A stretch of DNA of 35,046 bases. Origin: Bacteroidales bacterium. Lineage in GTDB: Bacteria; Bacteroidota; Bacteroidia; Bacteroidales; UBA932. The position numbers were made by a program, and so were the translations under genes. Positions 1 through 8,272 of this stretch are shown here, piece after piece. The stretch lies in the NCBI GenBank assembly GCA_015060335.1, contig SUYR01000028.1, positions 1 through 35,046 of the forward strand, read 5' to 3'. Within the stretch, counting starts at the first letter, position 1; every line of letters starts with the position of its first letter. The notes under the pieces are model-generated. The model ran no database searches. It saw only the letters and a program-made list of their open reading frames with translations, and was not told the origin of the DNA.

Positions 1-241
1 CGGCCATTCCCTCTTTGACAAGGTTCTCAGCCATCATGTTGCCGTAGGAATCCATACCTACTTTAGTGATGAAAGATACATCACCGCCGAGACGGGATAC
101 GGCTACAGCCTGATTGGCCCCCTTGCCTCCGAATGCCATTTTCAGATTACCTCCGAAAATAGTTTCGCCTTTAGATGGAATATGGGCTGTCCTTACGGTC
201 AGGTCCACATTGGAACTGCCAATGATTACAATCTTGCTCAT
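1..241 (-). CDS. rbsK: Ribokinase (PfkB family), N-terminal part only
   Basis: The gene runs leftward out of the window, so only about the first 80 residues are visible. They read MSKIVIIGSSNVDLTVR, then GGKGANQAVAVSRLGG and FITKVGMDSYG. The N-terminal strand and the GGKGANQA substrate loop are typical of ribokinase, which phosphorylates D-ribose at O5 with ATP in the cytosol. Other PfkB sugar kinases share parts of this pattern, so the exact sugar is inferred. The catalytic C-terminal half lies outside the window. The gene is divergent from the LacI-family regulator that starts at 426, which suggests local sugar-responsive control. A TGCGCA half-palindrome at 280-285, upstream of this start, resembles the operator-like site at 406-415. 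Confidence 0.85.
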   Translation of the reverse strand, partial: MSKIVIIGSSNVDLTVRTAHIPSKGETIFGGNLKMAFGGKGANQAVAVSRLGGDVSFITKVGMDSYGNMMAENLVKEGMA

Positions 242-366
242 ATTTCAGGGTTATTAATTGTGGTTTTGATATGCACTTCTGCGCAATCGTTTGAGCGAAA
301 TTAGATGATTTTTTCTGCCGTTTATCAATTTAACATCACTCTTTTGCACTTTTTACCCAAATTTTT

Positions 367-393
367 TGCACAAAAACACGCATTTTTTGTGCA
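367..393. promoter_or_regulatory. Inverted repeat in the rbsK-lacI divergent region
   Basis: TGCACAAAAA (367-376) and TTTTTGTGCA (384-393) are perfect 10-bp inverted arms around a 7-bp spacer. The repeat lies just upstream of the -7 box of the regulator gene, where a dimeric repressor could bind. Which protein binds is inferred. Confidence 0.45.
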
Positions 394-401
394 TTTTTAT
401 A

Positions 402-415
402 TACTTTTGCGCAAA
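402..415 (+). promoter_or_regulatory. -7 box of the LacI-family gene with overlapping operator-like palindrome
   Basis: TACTTTTG (402-409) fits the Bacteroidetes -7 consensus TAnnTTTG. It overlaps the perfect palindrome TTTGCGCAAA (406-415), centred on CG as LacI-family operators usually are. The overlap suggests autorepression by occlusion of the promoter. No convincing -33 element was found at the usual spacing. Confidence 0.5.
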
Positions 416-425
416 CTTATACCAC

Positions 426-1439
426 ATGAAAGAAACTCTGTCATCAATAGCGGAAAGGACCGGCTATTCAATAACTACAGTCTCACGTGCCCTGAGCGGG
501 CAGGCTGAGAAATATCGCATCAGCGAAAAGGCACGTAAAGAAATTGCAGAGGAAGCCAGAAGGTGCAATTATTCTCCGAATATCATTGCGCGCAACTTGC
601 GCACAAACAAGACAAACACAATCGGACTTATTCTTCCGTCTGTAGCCAATCCTTATTTCGCCGACCTGTCCAGTGTCATTATCTCGGAAGCTCATAGAAA
701 CGGATACACCACAATCGTGACCGACTCGATGGAAAGCGAAGACAATCAGAAGGCAAACATAGCCATGCTTGTATCACGTAGAGTGGACGGTATCATCGCA
801 GCTCCCTGCGGAGACAATCCTGCTCTCCTGGAAGAGATCAACAAGACAAACATACCTGTAATACTTGTGGACAGGCCGTTCAAGGACTCCCATCTGCCAC
901 ACGTCACCACAAACAACTACACCGGCGGATTCGATGCCACAAACCACCTGATACGAAACGGACATAAACGCATAGCCTGCATTCAGGGAGTGAAGACATC
1001 TGTTCCGAACAGGAAACGTGTGGCCGGATACATGGATGCATTGAAAAGAGTAGGGCTGGAAGAAAATGCAGTAGTGGTGGGAAATGAATTCTCTCTGCAG
1101 AACGGATATCTTGAAACCAAACTGCTGCTCAACAGCAAGCCTGCTCCCACTGCGATCTTTACGCTAAGCAACACTATAGGGCTGGGCGCTATTAAGGCTA
1201 TCAGGGAAGCCGGCCTCCGCATACCGGAAGATATATCTCTGGTCGTGTTTGACAACAATATCTATATGGATTACCTGATTCCGCCTATTACACGCGTAAG
1301 CCAGCCTGTAGAGGAAATGGCAAAGCTTGCCGTGAAACTGTTGTTCGAATCAATTGAAAGCGACAAGCGACTCAGCACGCAGATAGAACTGGCACCGGAG
1401 CTGATTGCAAGGGATTCGGTGATGAATCTGCTGCCGTAA
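426..1439 (+). CDS. LacI-family transcriptional regulator
   Basis: A 337-residue protein of normal LacI/PurR length. Residues 1-50 form the helix-turn-helix and hinge region (SIAERTGYSITTVSRALSG, then SPNIIARNLRTNK). The rest is a periplasmic-binding-protein-like sensor (TIGLILPSVANPYFADL, DGIIAAPCGD, DISLVVFDNN). I place the start at 426 because the helix-turn-helix begins there; an upstream in-frame ATG at 366 lies in the promoter and would add 20 unrelated residues. It probably represses the divergent ribokinase gene and itself. The ligand is likely ribose or a related sugar, which is inferred from the neighbour only. A 15-bp stem-loop lies 42 bp after its stop. Confidence 0.9.
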   Translation: MKETLSSIAERTGYSITTVSRALSGQAEKYRISEKARKEIAEEARRCNYSPNIIARNLRTNKTNTIGLILPSVANPYFADLSSVIISEAHRNGYTTIVTDSMESEDNQKANIAMLVSRRVDGIIAAPCGDNPALLEEINKTNIPVILVDRPFKDSHLPHVTTNNYTGGFDATNHLIRNGHKRIACIQGVKTSVPNRKRVAGYMDALKRVGLEENAVVVGNEFSLQNGYLETKLLLNSKPAPTAIFTLSNTIGLGAIKAIREAGLRIPEDISLVVFDNNIYMDYLIPPITRVSQPVEEMAKLAVKLLFESIESDKRLSTQIELAPELIARDSVMNLLP

Positions 1440-1480
1440 GGTAGGCTGGCAGCTAATGCGTTGACTTTCAGCGCATTATA

Positions 1481-1516
1481 GAAATGCGATTCCCCAGCGG
1501 CGGGGAATCGCGTTTC
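1481..1516. terminator. Bidirectional terminator-like hairpin between lacI-type gene and proA
   Basis: Arms 1481-1495 (GAAATGCGATTCCCC) and 1502-1516 pair over 15 bp with one G-T pair and a 6-nt loop. The site lies between two genes that converge. A clear T tract is missing on either side, so activity as an intrinsic terminator is likely but unproven. Confidence 0.6.
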
Positions 1517-1557
1517 TGTAAAGCACTATGAATCAGCGGTTTGCGTGACAGAAGAAT

Positions 1558-2808
1558 TTACGGATGTCGTGTCTGCCCGTTTCCTTCGATAATATATTTG
1601 TAGGTTGTGAGTTCAGGAAGGGCCATCGGACCGCGGGCGTGGAGTTTCTGAGTGGAGATGCCGATCTCTGCACCGAATCCGAACTGGGCGCCATCGGTGA
1701 AAGCGGTGGATACGTTGGCATAGACACACGCGGCATCGACTGTCTTCTGGAAGATGGCAACTGCTTCGGAGTCTTCGCTCACAATGCACTCGCTGTGCTT
1801 CGAGCTGTACCGTGAAATGTGTCTGAGGGCCTCCTGAATCGACTCGACTGTGCGGATGCTCATCTTGTAGTCCAGGAATTCGGTACCGAAACTGTCTTCA
1901 GTCGCATGCTGAAGTAGTTCCGAAGGGTATGAGGACTCAAGAGCCGCATAGGAGAGGTTGTCAGCATATATTGTGACGTTGCTGTCTTTGAGGGCCGAGC
2001 ATATCTGCGGGAGGTCTGCGAGACGGTCCTGATGAATGACGAGACAATCCAGAGCATTGCACACGCTTACTCTGCGCGTCTTCGCATTGTTCACGATTGC
2101 TGCTCCTTTGTCCAGATCTCCGGCTTTGTCGAAATAGGTATGACAGATGCCAGCTCCTGTCTCTATCACGGGAATCCTTGCATTGTCGCGCACGAAGTTT
2201 ATGAGCGAACTGCTTCCGCGAGGGATGATCAGGTCCACCAGACCGACAGCTCCGAGAAGTTCGGCTGTAGCTTCACGGTCAGCAGGCAGAAGAGTACATA
2301 CAGAAGTATCAATACCATGTGACTGAAGCACGTTGTGGATGACTGAAACAATGGCTCTGCTGCTGTCATCCGCATCTGATCCGCCTTTGAGGACGCAGAC
2401 GTTCCCGCTGCGGAAACATAGAGAGAACACGTCAGCGGTGACGTTCGGACGGGCTTCATATATTACCCCTATAACACCGAACGGCACTGTGACCTTGCGG
2501 ATTGTCATCCCGTTCGGACGGACAGCCTCGCTCAGGACTTTGCCAAGCGGCGAGGGAAGTCCTGCAACGTTCTCCATATCTGATGCAATTCCATCGATGC
2601 GTTCGGGAGTGAGTCTGAGACGGTCGTATTTCGGATTGTCCGGACTCATTCTTTCGAGATCGAGGGCGTTTGCAGCAAGGATCACGTCTGTGGCATCACG
2701 TAGTGCGGATGCGACTTCGCGGAGAATCTGTGATATGGTGTCGTCTGATATCATCTGCAGAGAAGATACGGACTCTGCTGCGTTCTGGAGTATTTGTCTT
2801 GTTTTCAT
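1558..2808 (-). CDS. proA: Glutamate-5-semialdehyde dehydrogenase (gamma-glutamyl phosphate reductase)
   Basis: A 416-residue protein, normal for ProA, which reduces gamma-glutamyl phosphate to glutamate-5-semialdehyde with NADPH in the second step of proline synthesis. Visible ProA segments are [17 protein letters not shown] (about 109-125), LKGGSDA (140-146), [11 protein letters not shown] (193-203) and [12 protein letters not shown], where Cys250 should be the catalytic thiol. The end [10 protein letters not shown] matches the usual TYKY/TYKW terminus. The start at 2808 ([13 protein letters not shown]) gives the family N-terminus; an open extension of 67 codons further upstream crosses the hairpin before the gene and has no ProA character. 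The gene is last in lpxH-proC-proB-proA and is separated from proB by 145 bp. Confidence 0.95.
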   Translation of the reverse strand: MKTRQILQNAAESVSSLQMISDDTISQILREVASALRDATDVILAANALDLERMSPDNPKYDRLRLTPERIDGIASDMENVAGLPSPLGKVLSEAVRPNGMTIRKVTVPFGVIGVIYEARPNVTADVFSLCFRSGNVCVLKGGSDADDSSRAIVSVIHNVLQSHGIDTSVCTLLPADREATAELLGAVGLVDLIIPRGSSSLINFVRDNARIPVIETGAGICHTYFDKAGDLDKGAAIVNNAKTRRVSVCNALDCLVIHQDRLADLPQICSALKDSNVTIYADNLSYAALESSYPSELLQHATEDSFGTEFLDYKMSIRTVESIQEALRHISRYSSKHSECIVSEDSEAVAIFQKTVDAACVYANVSTAFTDGAQFGFGAEIGISTQKLHARGPMALPELTTYKYIIEGNGQTRHP

Positions 2809-2858
2809 AATGGTTCGTTGTTGGTTTAACAGATGCCACTCTTTCCTGTTATAGTGAA

Positions 2859-2936
2859 GGTGGTGCTGCCGTGAGCGAGCGGAGCATATCCCTATGCTCC
2901 TGCTCCGCGAGCCACGGCAGCACCACCGTCGCTCAC
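2859..2936. repeat. Long nested inverted repeat in the proB-proA gap
   Basis: Perfect 15-bp arms 2859-2873 (GGTGGTGCTGCCGTG) and 2913-2927 enclose a second perfect hairpin, GGAGCATA (2881-2888) with TATGCTCC (2893-2900) and a 4-nt loop. A further pair, GTGAGCGA (2871-2878) with TCGCTCAC (2929-2936), overlaps the outer arm and so competes with it. The element is GC-rich. It could be a mobile palindromic repeat or an mRNA structure that tunes proA relative to proB. Confidence 0.7.
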
Positions 2937-2953
2937 AGAAATGCCATTTCAGT

Positions 2954-3730
2954 TCATCGGAGAGCTGGGAGAAACCGGGTACATGGCAGCGATTCGTCAC
3001 AATCCACAACCCTCAGAATCACATCGTCACGTTTTCCGTTCGCTATGACTACCGGCATTCCACCTTCCGCCACCTTGCATGCAACACCGCATTTGGTGTG
3101 CATACCACCCCGCCCGTATGAAGACTTTTCATCCTTGATATATCCCGACATATCATCATATCCCGGAAGCACCTCACGGATCAGTCTGCTTGAGGTTGAA
3201 GACGGATCTCCGTCATATACGCCATCAATATTGCTGAGAATGATGAGCATATCACACGACATCATCTCAGCCATCCAACCAGACAGCTCGTCATTATCGG
3301 TAAACATGAGCTCAGTAATGGAAATAGTATCATTCTCGTTGACAATCGGAATTATTCCACATGAAAGCAGCGACTCTATGCAGCCCTTCTGATTTTCATA
3401 ATGCTGAGGCAGTTCCAGACTCGATTTGGTTGTCAGAACCTGTCCGCAGGCAATTCCGTGCGAGCGGAAAAGATCGTAATATCTGTTCATCAGTTTCGCC
3501 TGTCCTACAGCAGAAAATATCTGCCTTGCAGCCACCGAATCCAGCTCCATATCGGGATGCACCTCGCTTCTGCCCGAAGCCACGGCTCCGGAGGATACAA
3601 GAATGATCTCGATGTTCCTACGATGGAGTTCTGCTATCTGATCAGTCAAGGCTGACATTCTTGTGATGTCAAGCGTACCGTCCGAACGAGTCAGAACATT
3701 GCTTCCTACTTTTATGGTTATGCGTTTCAT
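2954..3730 (-). CDS. proB: Glutamate 5-kinase, short form without PUA domain
   Basis: A 258-residue amino-acid kinase that phosphorylates glutamate to gamma-glutamyl phosphate, the first and usually feedback-inhibited step of proline synthesis. Motifs in order: [14 protein letters not shown] (1-14, phosphate binding), [11 protein letters not shown] (about 43-53), [34 protein letters not shown] and GRGGMHTK. The C-terminal PUA domain of the roughly 370-residue enterobacterial enzyme is absent; the protein ends soon after the kinase core, as in other short ProB forms. It starts 5 bp after the proC stop, so the two are probably translated from one message. ProA follows downstream. Confidence 0.93.
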   Translation of the reverse strand: MKRITIKVGSNVLTRSDGTLDITRMSALTDQIAELHRRNIEIILVSSGAVASGRSEVHPDMELDSVAARQIFSAVGQAKLMNRYYDLFRSHGIACGQVLTTKSSLELPQHYENQKGCIESLLSCGIIPIVNENDTISITELMFTDNDELSGWMAEMMSCDMLIILSNIDGVYDGDPSSTSSRLIREVLPGYDDMSGYIKDEKSSYGRGGMHTKCGVACKVAEGGMPVVIANGKRDDVILRVVDCDESLPCTRFLPALR

Positions 3731-3735
3731 AATTC

Positions 3736-4515
3736 TTATTTATTAGGGATGTTGACCGTCAATCCATTACATACCGCCACAGAGAAACCCGCATCCTCCA
3801 TCGCCGCAAGTCCTCTCTGCGTCAGGCCGCCCGGAGTCGTGACCTTGTCGATTTCCACCTGCGGAGGATTACCGGTAGCAAGCAGCAGCTCTGCAGCCCC
3901 CTTAACAGTGCATTCCACTATCTTTCGGGCCTGTTCCTCATCAAAGCCCAGCGACACACCACCAGAAACGGAAGCCTGGATATATTTCATGGCATAAGCA
4001 ATGCCGCAGGACGCCAGAGCAGTTCCGGCAGCCATCATGTCCTCCTCTACCTCGAACGCACATCCCATCTGCGAAAACATATCGAAAATCATGGCACGAG
4101 TCTGCTCGGAAGCATTGCAGGAAGAAATGAATGTCACTCCACTGCCCACCTCGACAGCAGTATTCGGAATTATGCGGAACATGGCAGGATTGCCTTCCAG
4201 CCACTCAGACAGCTGGCTGAATGTGATGCCGGCAGCCACTGAAGCCACGATCTGCTTATCAACATCCATATACGGAGCCACATCACGCACAACCTCTTCC
4301 ATAAGCCAAGGCTTCACTGCAAAAAGCACGATATCCGCTCCGGCAACCGCCTTGTGATTGTCAGTAGTGAGATTGAACCCCTTGTCGAACTTCTCAAGAG
4401 TAGAGGCAGAGCGCGCAGTACATGTAATGTCGGATGGGGTGAAATATGTACCAACGGCAAGCGCACGGGCTATGGCTCCTCCCATATTACCCGCACCGAT
4501 GATTGTAATCTTCAT
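3736..4515 (-). CDS. proC: Pyrroline-5-carboxylate reductase
   Basis: A 259-residue cytosolic enzyme that reduces pyrroline-5-carboxylate to proline, the last step of the pathway. The N-terminal Rossmann motif MKITIIGAGNMGGAIARAL (1-19) binds NAD(P)H. AVKPWLMEEV and VASVAAGIT follow, and the C-terminal signature VTTPGGLTQRGLAAMEDAGF matches the family motif VTSPGGTT..GL..LE. The gene starts 2 bp after the lpxH stop and ends 5 bp before the proB start, giving a compact operon with all three proline genes present. Confidence 0.95.
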   Translation of the reverse strand: MKITIIGAGNMGGAIARALAVGTYFTPSDITCTARSASTLEKFDKGFNLTTDNHKAVAGADIVLFAVKPWLMEEVVRDVAPYMDVDKQIVASVAAGITFSQLSEWLEGNPAMFRIIPNTAVEVGSGVTFISSCNASEQTRAMIFDMFSQMGCAFEVEEDMMAAGTALASCGIAYAMKYIQASVSGGVSLGFDEEQARKIVECTVKGAAELLLATGNPPQVEIDKVTTPGGLTQRGLAAMEDAGFSVAVCNGLTVNIPNK

Positions 4516-4517
4516 AT

Positions 4518-5252
4518 CTATTTATTGTTGTCCGTTATAAGCTCCGAGCCATCGAAGCAGATATATGGAGATGACGATATCCAGTCCTTGAGCAGAAGGA
4601 GGCGGGACCCTCCCGGCATTGCCACATCTGCCTGTGAATGAAAATGACCGAATATGAAATAATCCACCTTATTGTCTTTCAAATAATCTTCGGCAAACTG
4701 ATACAGAGGCTCCTGTTCGCCCTTGAACTCGTAATGCTCATTATGGGACAGACGGCTGTTCTTCGACCAGATATTCCCAATACGATATGCAATCCAAGGA
4801 TGAAGCATGCTGAAAAGGCACTGCAGAGGGCGATTGTTGAATATAGTCTTGATGAATCTGTACCCCAGAGGCGTAGGCCCGAGCCCATCACCATGACCGA
4901 GACAGAATGACTTGCCGGAAATATTCACAAGGGCAGGCTGCACAAGCCTTTTCATGCCGAGCTGCTCAAAATATGAATATGTCCATACGTCATGGTTACC
5001 CTGGAAGAAATACACCTTCACGCCCCGGTCCATCAACTCAATCAGCGCCGCGAACACTCTAACATATCCCTTAGGCACCACATCACGATACTCATACCAG
5101 AAATCCCATATGTCACCCAGCATATACAACGCCTCCGTTTCCTCCGGAAGCCCTTTCAGGAAGGACACGAAACGGGCCTCCCGACCGGCAGGATCAGCCA
5201 CCTGCAGACCAAGATGCACATCTGATACGAAATATGTTAACCTTCCGGACAT
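4518..5252 (-). CDS. lpxH: UDP-2,3-diacylglucosamine diphosphatase (LpxH-type metallophosphoesterase)
   Basis: A 244-residue calcineurin-like phosphoesterase. The metal-binding motifs appear in order: DVHLG (about 10-14), GDIWDFW (46-52), GNHDVW, GHGDGLG and FGHFHS. The family hydrolyses UDP-2,3-diacylglucosamine to lipid X at the inner face of the inner membrane, the fourth step of lipid A synthesis. The aspartate after GDIW and the late GHFH motif favour LpxH over general phosphatases. It is the first gene of the leftward run and is followed at 2 bp by proC; no functional link to proline synthesis is known, so the linkage is probably only transcriptional. Confidence 0.85.
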   Translation of the reverse strand: MSGRLTYFVSDVHLGLQVADPAGREARFVSFLKGLPEETEALYMLGDIWDFWYEYRDVVPKGYVRVFAALIELMDRGVKVYFFQGNHDVWTYSYFEQLGMKRLVQPALVNISGKSFCLGHGDGLGPTPLGYRFIKTIFNNRPLQCLFSMLHPWIAYRIGNIWSKNSRLSHNEHYEFKGEQEPLYQFAEDYLKDNKVDYFIFGHFHSQADVAMPGGSRLLLLKDWISSSPYICFDGSELITDNNK

Positions 5253-5308
5253 ACCAATATTTTATTTTGTCACCTAATAGTCTAATAATCAACCGCTTAT
5301 CAAAATAA

Positions 5309-5330
5309 GGGTCGTCATTTTTACCGACCC
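5309..5330 (-). terminator. Intrinsic terminator downstream of uppP
   Basis: On the minus strand, GGGTCG and CGACCC pair over 6 bp (5325-5330 with 5309-5314) around a 10-nt loop and are followed by TTATTTTG. It lies about 75 bp after the uppP stop and within the leader region of lpxH. Confidence 0.6.
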
Positions 5331-5403
5331 TCAATAAAAGAAGTCTCTGACAATCAATACGTTAAGCGAACACCAACTTTTCTCTCAAACCAGACTGATC
5401 CGC

Positions 5404-6246
5404 CTAACCGAATATAAATATCGCCGCAGCAGCAAGCAGGCAGTAAAGCGCAAACCAGCTGAGCTTAGCCTTCTTCACGAGAGCAACCATCACCTTGCAG
5501 GCAAATAGTCCTGAAAGAAAAGCCGACACAAAACCAAGCACGAGAGCCAGAGCCCCTACTGAAGACTCGCCGAACTCTCCCCCTACTATCTGAAGGAAAG
5601 TCTCACCCAATATAGGCACCAGCACCATAAGGAACGAGAACTGCGCCATCACATCTCTTCTCACTCCGCAGATCAATCCCGTGGATATGGTGGTACCGGA
5701 ACGCGAAAGTCCCGGAATCACGGCAAACGCCTGACCGAGTCCCACAGCAAATGCCTGCCAGTACGATATTCCGTTCCTGTACTCATTTGCCGGGAATATG
5801 GATTTCCTGCCCGGACGCGAAGCATAGTCTGAAAAGAAAAGCAGAAGTGCAGTAGCCACCAATGCAAAGCCGACCACAGTTATCGAACCGAAAAGCGACT
5901 CCACTGCATCCTTGAAGAACATTCCCACGACGAATATCGGAATCATGGACACGCAAATCTTCAGCAGATAGTCAGTCTGGTCGTTACATACCAGAGTCCT
6001 GTTCTCTATCCTGATACCTTTCAGACCGCAGAAAAAGCCCTTAATAATATCCCAAATCTGTCTGCGGAATACGACTATGGTACTCAGCACTGTAGCGGCA
6101 TGTACCATAGTGGTGAACAGCAGGTCATCAGAAGTCTCCACTCCCAGCAGAGCCTTTCCGATCTCAAGATGACCGCTGCTGCTAACAGGCAGAAACTCCG
6201 TCAATCCCTGGATGAGTCCCAGAAGGACAGCCTCAAACCATTCCAT
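5404..6246 (-). CDS. uppP: Undecaprenyl-diphosphate phosphatase (BacA/UppP)
   Basis: A 280-residue integral membrane enzyme that removes phosphate from undecaprenyl diphosphate to recycle the lipid carrier for peptidoglycan and other surface glycans. The first conserved region, LIQGLTEFLPVSSSGHLEIG (about 12-31), contains the catalytic glutamate and serine cluster. The second, GLSRSGTTIS (about 177-186), carries the catalytic arginine. Several hydrophobic segments follow, ending in ALYCLLAAAAIFIFG. Its ATG overlaps the stop of the DUF3098 gene (TAATG), so translation is probably coupled. It is last in an ftsX-DUF3098-uppP operon, all envelope genes. Confidence 0.95.
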   Translation of the reverse strand: MEWFEAVLLGLIQGLTEFLPVSSSGHLEIGKALLGVETSDDLLFTTMVHAATVLSTIVVFRRQIWDIIKGFFCGLKGIRIENRTLVCNDQTDYLLKICVSMIPIFVVGMFFKDAVESLFGSITVVGFALVATALLLFFSDYASRPGRKSIFPANEYRNGISYWQAFAVGLGQAFAVIPGLSRSGTTISTGLICGVRRDVMAQFSFLMVLVPILGETFLQIVGGEFGESSVGALALVLGFVSAFLSGLFACKVMVALVKKAKLSWFALYCLLAAAAIFIFG

Positions 6247-6491
6247 TATTCTGACTTTTTATTCTTACCGAACACTCCCATTATGGCAACTATCTCAATG
6301 ATTATTCCAAGAACTATCACTATAGGAGCTGCCACTATCCTGCGGAAATCAAACATCGCGTAATTGAACACCTCCGGATCATCACTTCCTCCACCACACA
6401 TAAGAATATAACCTGACACCATGACCAGAAGTCCTATAAGAAGATATTTCAGCCCCTTAGGGGTAATCGCCATTTTTTCGTTATTCTCCAT
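6246..6491 (-). CDS. DUF3098 small membrane protein
   Basis: An 81-residue protein with two predicted transmembrane segments, GLKYLLIGLLVMVSGYILM (about 12-30) and APIVIVLGIIIEIVAIMGVF (about 53-72), with CGGGSDDPEVFNYAMFDFRR between them. This fits DUF3098, which is commonly found between ftsX and uppP in Bacteroidetes; its function is unknown. I take the start MENNEKMAITPKG at 6491, two bp after the ftsX stop; an open extension upstream lies inside ftsX. The stop overlaps the uppP start by one base. The context suggests a role near the division or cell-wall machinery. Confidence 0.85.
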   Translation of the reverse strand: MENNEKMAITPKGLKYLLIGLLVMVSGYILMCGGGSDDPEVFNYAMFDFRRIVAAPIVIVLGIIIEIVAIMGVFGKNKKSE

Positions 6492-6493
6492 AT

Positions 6494-7375
6494 CTAATAA
6501 TACAATTCGTCTTTTTTCAATGAAACCAGTTTTCCCACTACAAAATAAGTGCTTGAGACGCAAATAACAAGTCCGGAAACAAGCACTATGCCCATAACCA
6601 GCAGAAGCAGCTCCAGACGGAATACTTCAAAAAGTTGTACAAACTCGCTCTTTACAAAAAACAGGATGCCTACCAGCACCACTATCGAGATCATGGCTGC
6701 GAATATTCCCTGAAATGCAGACTGCACCAAAAATGGCGCACGTATGAAATTCTTTGTGGCGCCCACAAGCTTCATGGTATGTATAGTAAAGCGTCTGGCA
6801 AAAACGCTGAGCCTTACCGTATTGTTTATAAGCACATAGGAAATGAACAGAAGCAGTGCAATGAACACGCCCATTATAAGAGAAATCTTGCTCAGATTGG
6901 CATTCAGGGCATCTACAAGCGAACGCTGATATACCACTTCATCCACAAGCGGAGACTTTGCAATCTCAGTCCTGACCACTTCCAGACTGTCTGCAGAGAC
7001 ATATTCCGCATTGAGAGTCACATCAATCGACACCGGTATAGGAGATGTCTCGAACACATCGAGAAAATCATCTCCAAGCATATCAGCCATCTCACGTCTG
7101 CCCTGCTCCCTGGATACGAAAAGCGAACTCTTTATATATCTTTCCTTGTCAAGCTTAGTCTTGAAAGTCAGCGCTGCATCCTCCGAAACATTCTGCTTCA
7201 TCATCACCGACACCTGCATATTCTCCTTGAAATAGTCAGAAACGCTCTTGGCATTGACCAGAAGCATACTGGCTATTCCGACCAGAAGAAGTACCAGACT
7301 GATGCTTATGACAGATGAGAGATAGGCGTTTGCCAGCCTCCTGCGCATTATCTTATTATTATCCGAAACGCTCAT
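6494..7375 (-). CDS. ftsX: Cell division protein FtsX (ABC transporter permease)
   Basis: A 293-residue inner-membrane protein with the FtsX layout: a first transmembrane helix near 17-42 (SVISISLVLLLVGIASMLLV), an extracytoplasmic domain of about 115 residues, and three more helices in the C-terminal half (MGVFIALLLFISYVLI, AMISIVVLVGILFFV, LLLLVMGIVLVSGLVI). The segment RRFTIHTMKLVGATKNFIRAPF between helices is typical of FtsX. With FtsE it activates septal peptidoglycan hydrolases; ftsE is not in the window. The start at 7375 (MSVSDNNKIMRRR) is chosen over an in-frame ATG at 7423 that would lie in the divergent promoter. It is the first gene of the operon. Confidence 0.92.
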   Translation of the reverse strand: MSVSDNNKIMRRRLANAYLSSVISISLVLLLVGIASMLLVNAKSVSDYFKENMQVSVMMKQNVSEDAALTFKTKLDKERYIKSSLFVSREQGRREMADMLGDDFLDVFETSPIPVSIDVTLNAEYVSADSLEVVRTEIAKSPLVDEVVYQRSLVDALNANLSKISLIMGVFIALLLFISYVLINNTVRLSVFARRFTIHTMKLVGATKNFIRAPFLVQSAFQGIFAAMISIVVLVGILFFVKSEFVQLFEVFRLELLLLVMGIVLVSGLVICVSSTYFVVGKLVSLKKDELYY

Positions 7376-7383
7376 AATGGGGT

Positions 7384-7391
7384 CAAAGATA
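7384..7391 (-). promoter_or_regulatory. -7 box for the ftsX operon
   Basis: On the minus strand the sequence TATCTTTG fits TAnnTTTG exactly. It ends only 8 bp before the ftsX ATG, so transcription would start a few bases from the start codon and give a nearly leaderless message. No clear -33 element was seen. Confidence 0.5.
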
Positions 7392-7412
7392 ATGAAAATC
7401 AAAAAACTTTCG

Positions 7413-7420
7413 TATCTTTG
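7413..7420 (+). promoter_or_regulatory. -7 box for the glycosyltransferase-like / DUF4270 operon
   Basis: TATCTTTG fits TAnnTTTG and lies 30 bp before the ATG at 7451. It mirrors the identical box for ftsX on the other strand, with 21 bp between them, so the two divergent promoters share their upstream DNA. Confidence 0.6.
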
Positions 7421-7450
7421 CAAGGAATATTGTCATTAAAATTCAAGAAT

Positions 7451-8272
7451 ATGAGTAATACGGTAAAAAGAGTGCTGTTCGTCAATTCGGAAATATATCC
7501 TTATCTTCCGGAAACTGAAATCGCCAGGATAGGAAGATACCTCCCTCAAGGCATTCAGGAAAGGAAGAAGGAAATCAGAGCATTCATGCCGCGCTACGGC
7601 TGCATCAACGAAAGAAAGAACCAGCTCCATGAGGTCATCCGACTCTCTGGAATGAACGTTGTCGTGAATGATGTGGACAGACCTGTTGTCATCAAGGTTG
7701 CTTCCATTGCCGCAGCAAAAAGTATTCAGGTATATTTCATTGACAACGAAGACTACTTCCACAGAAAGAGCGTATATTTCGACGAGAACGGAAAATTCTT
7801 CGAGGACAATGGCGAGAGGGCAATATTCTTCGCAAGAGGCGTACTTGAGACAGTCAAGAAGCTCAGGTGGGCTCCTGATGTGATTCATTGTCAGGGCTGG
7901 ATATCACAGATTCTTCCGATATATCTCAAGAAGGCCTATAGGGATGACCCTATCTTCTCCAACAGCAAAGTCGTTCTCTCATTATATGATGATACTCCTG
8001 GCAACGAGTTCCCTGAAGACTTCAAGAACAAGATTGCCTTCGGCGGCATTTCTGCAGACGACATGGCGGTAATGGAGAAGCCTGACGGCATAAATCTTGC
8101 AAAACTCGCCGCCAGCTATTCAGACGGAATCATACTTGGATCGGATGATATTCCGGGCGAGATCACAGACTTCTGCAAGGAGGCCGGTCTGCCTGTACTT
8201 CCATTCAATGCAGAGGCTCTGGATAACGGCTCATATATTGACGACTATAATAATTTCTACGACACTATATAA
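7451..8272 (+). CDS. Glycogen/starch synthase-like protein, N-terminal domain only
   Basis: A 273-residue protein that resembles the N-terminal Rossmann domain of GT5 glycogen synthases: RVLFVNSEIYPYL (8-20), KKEIRAFMPRYG, YFIDNEDYFHR, ERAIFFARGVLE, WAPDVIHCQGW. A full-length enzyme has about 475 residues or more, and the C-terminal nucleotide-sugar domain is absent. The KTGGL-type ADP-glucose loop that should follow the first strand is replaced by PETEIARIG, so catalysis is doubtful; a binding or regulatory role is my inference. I start at 7451, preceded by a good -7 box; an ATG at 7418 lies inside that box. The stop overlaps the next ATG (TAATG), coupling it to the DUF4270 gene. Confidence 0.8.
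   Translation: MSNTVKRVLFVNSEIYPYLPETEIARIGRYLPQGIQERKKEIRAFMPRYGCINERKNQLHEVIRLSGMNVVVNDVDRPVVIKVASIAAAKSIQVYFIDNEDYFHRKSVYFDENGKFFEDNGERAIFFARGVLETVKKLRWAPDVIHCQGWISQILPIYLKKAYRDDPIFSNSKVVLSLYDDTPGNEFPEDFKNKIAFGGISADDMAVMEKPDGINLAKLAASYSDGIILGSDDIPGEITDFCKEAGLPVLPFNAEALDNGSYIDDYNNFYDTI

Noticed and set aside
2809..3009. N-terminal extension of ProA by 67 codons.
   Set aside because: The extension crosses the proB-proA hairpin and the proB end, has no similarity to ProA, and the family N-terminus begins at 2808.
6635..7318. 227-codon open frame antisense to ftsX.
   Set aside because: It is rich in His/Tyr/Lys without domain pattern and lies wholly inside a well-supported gene.
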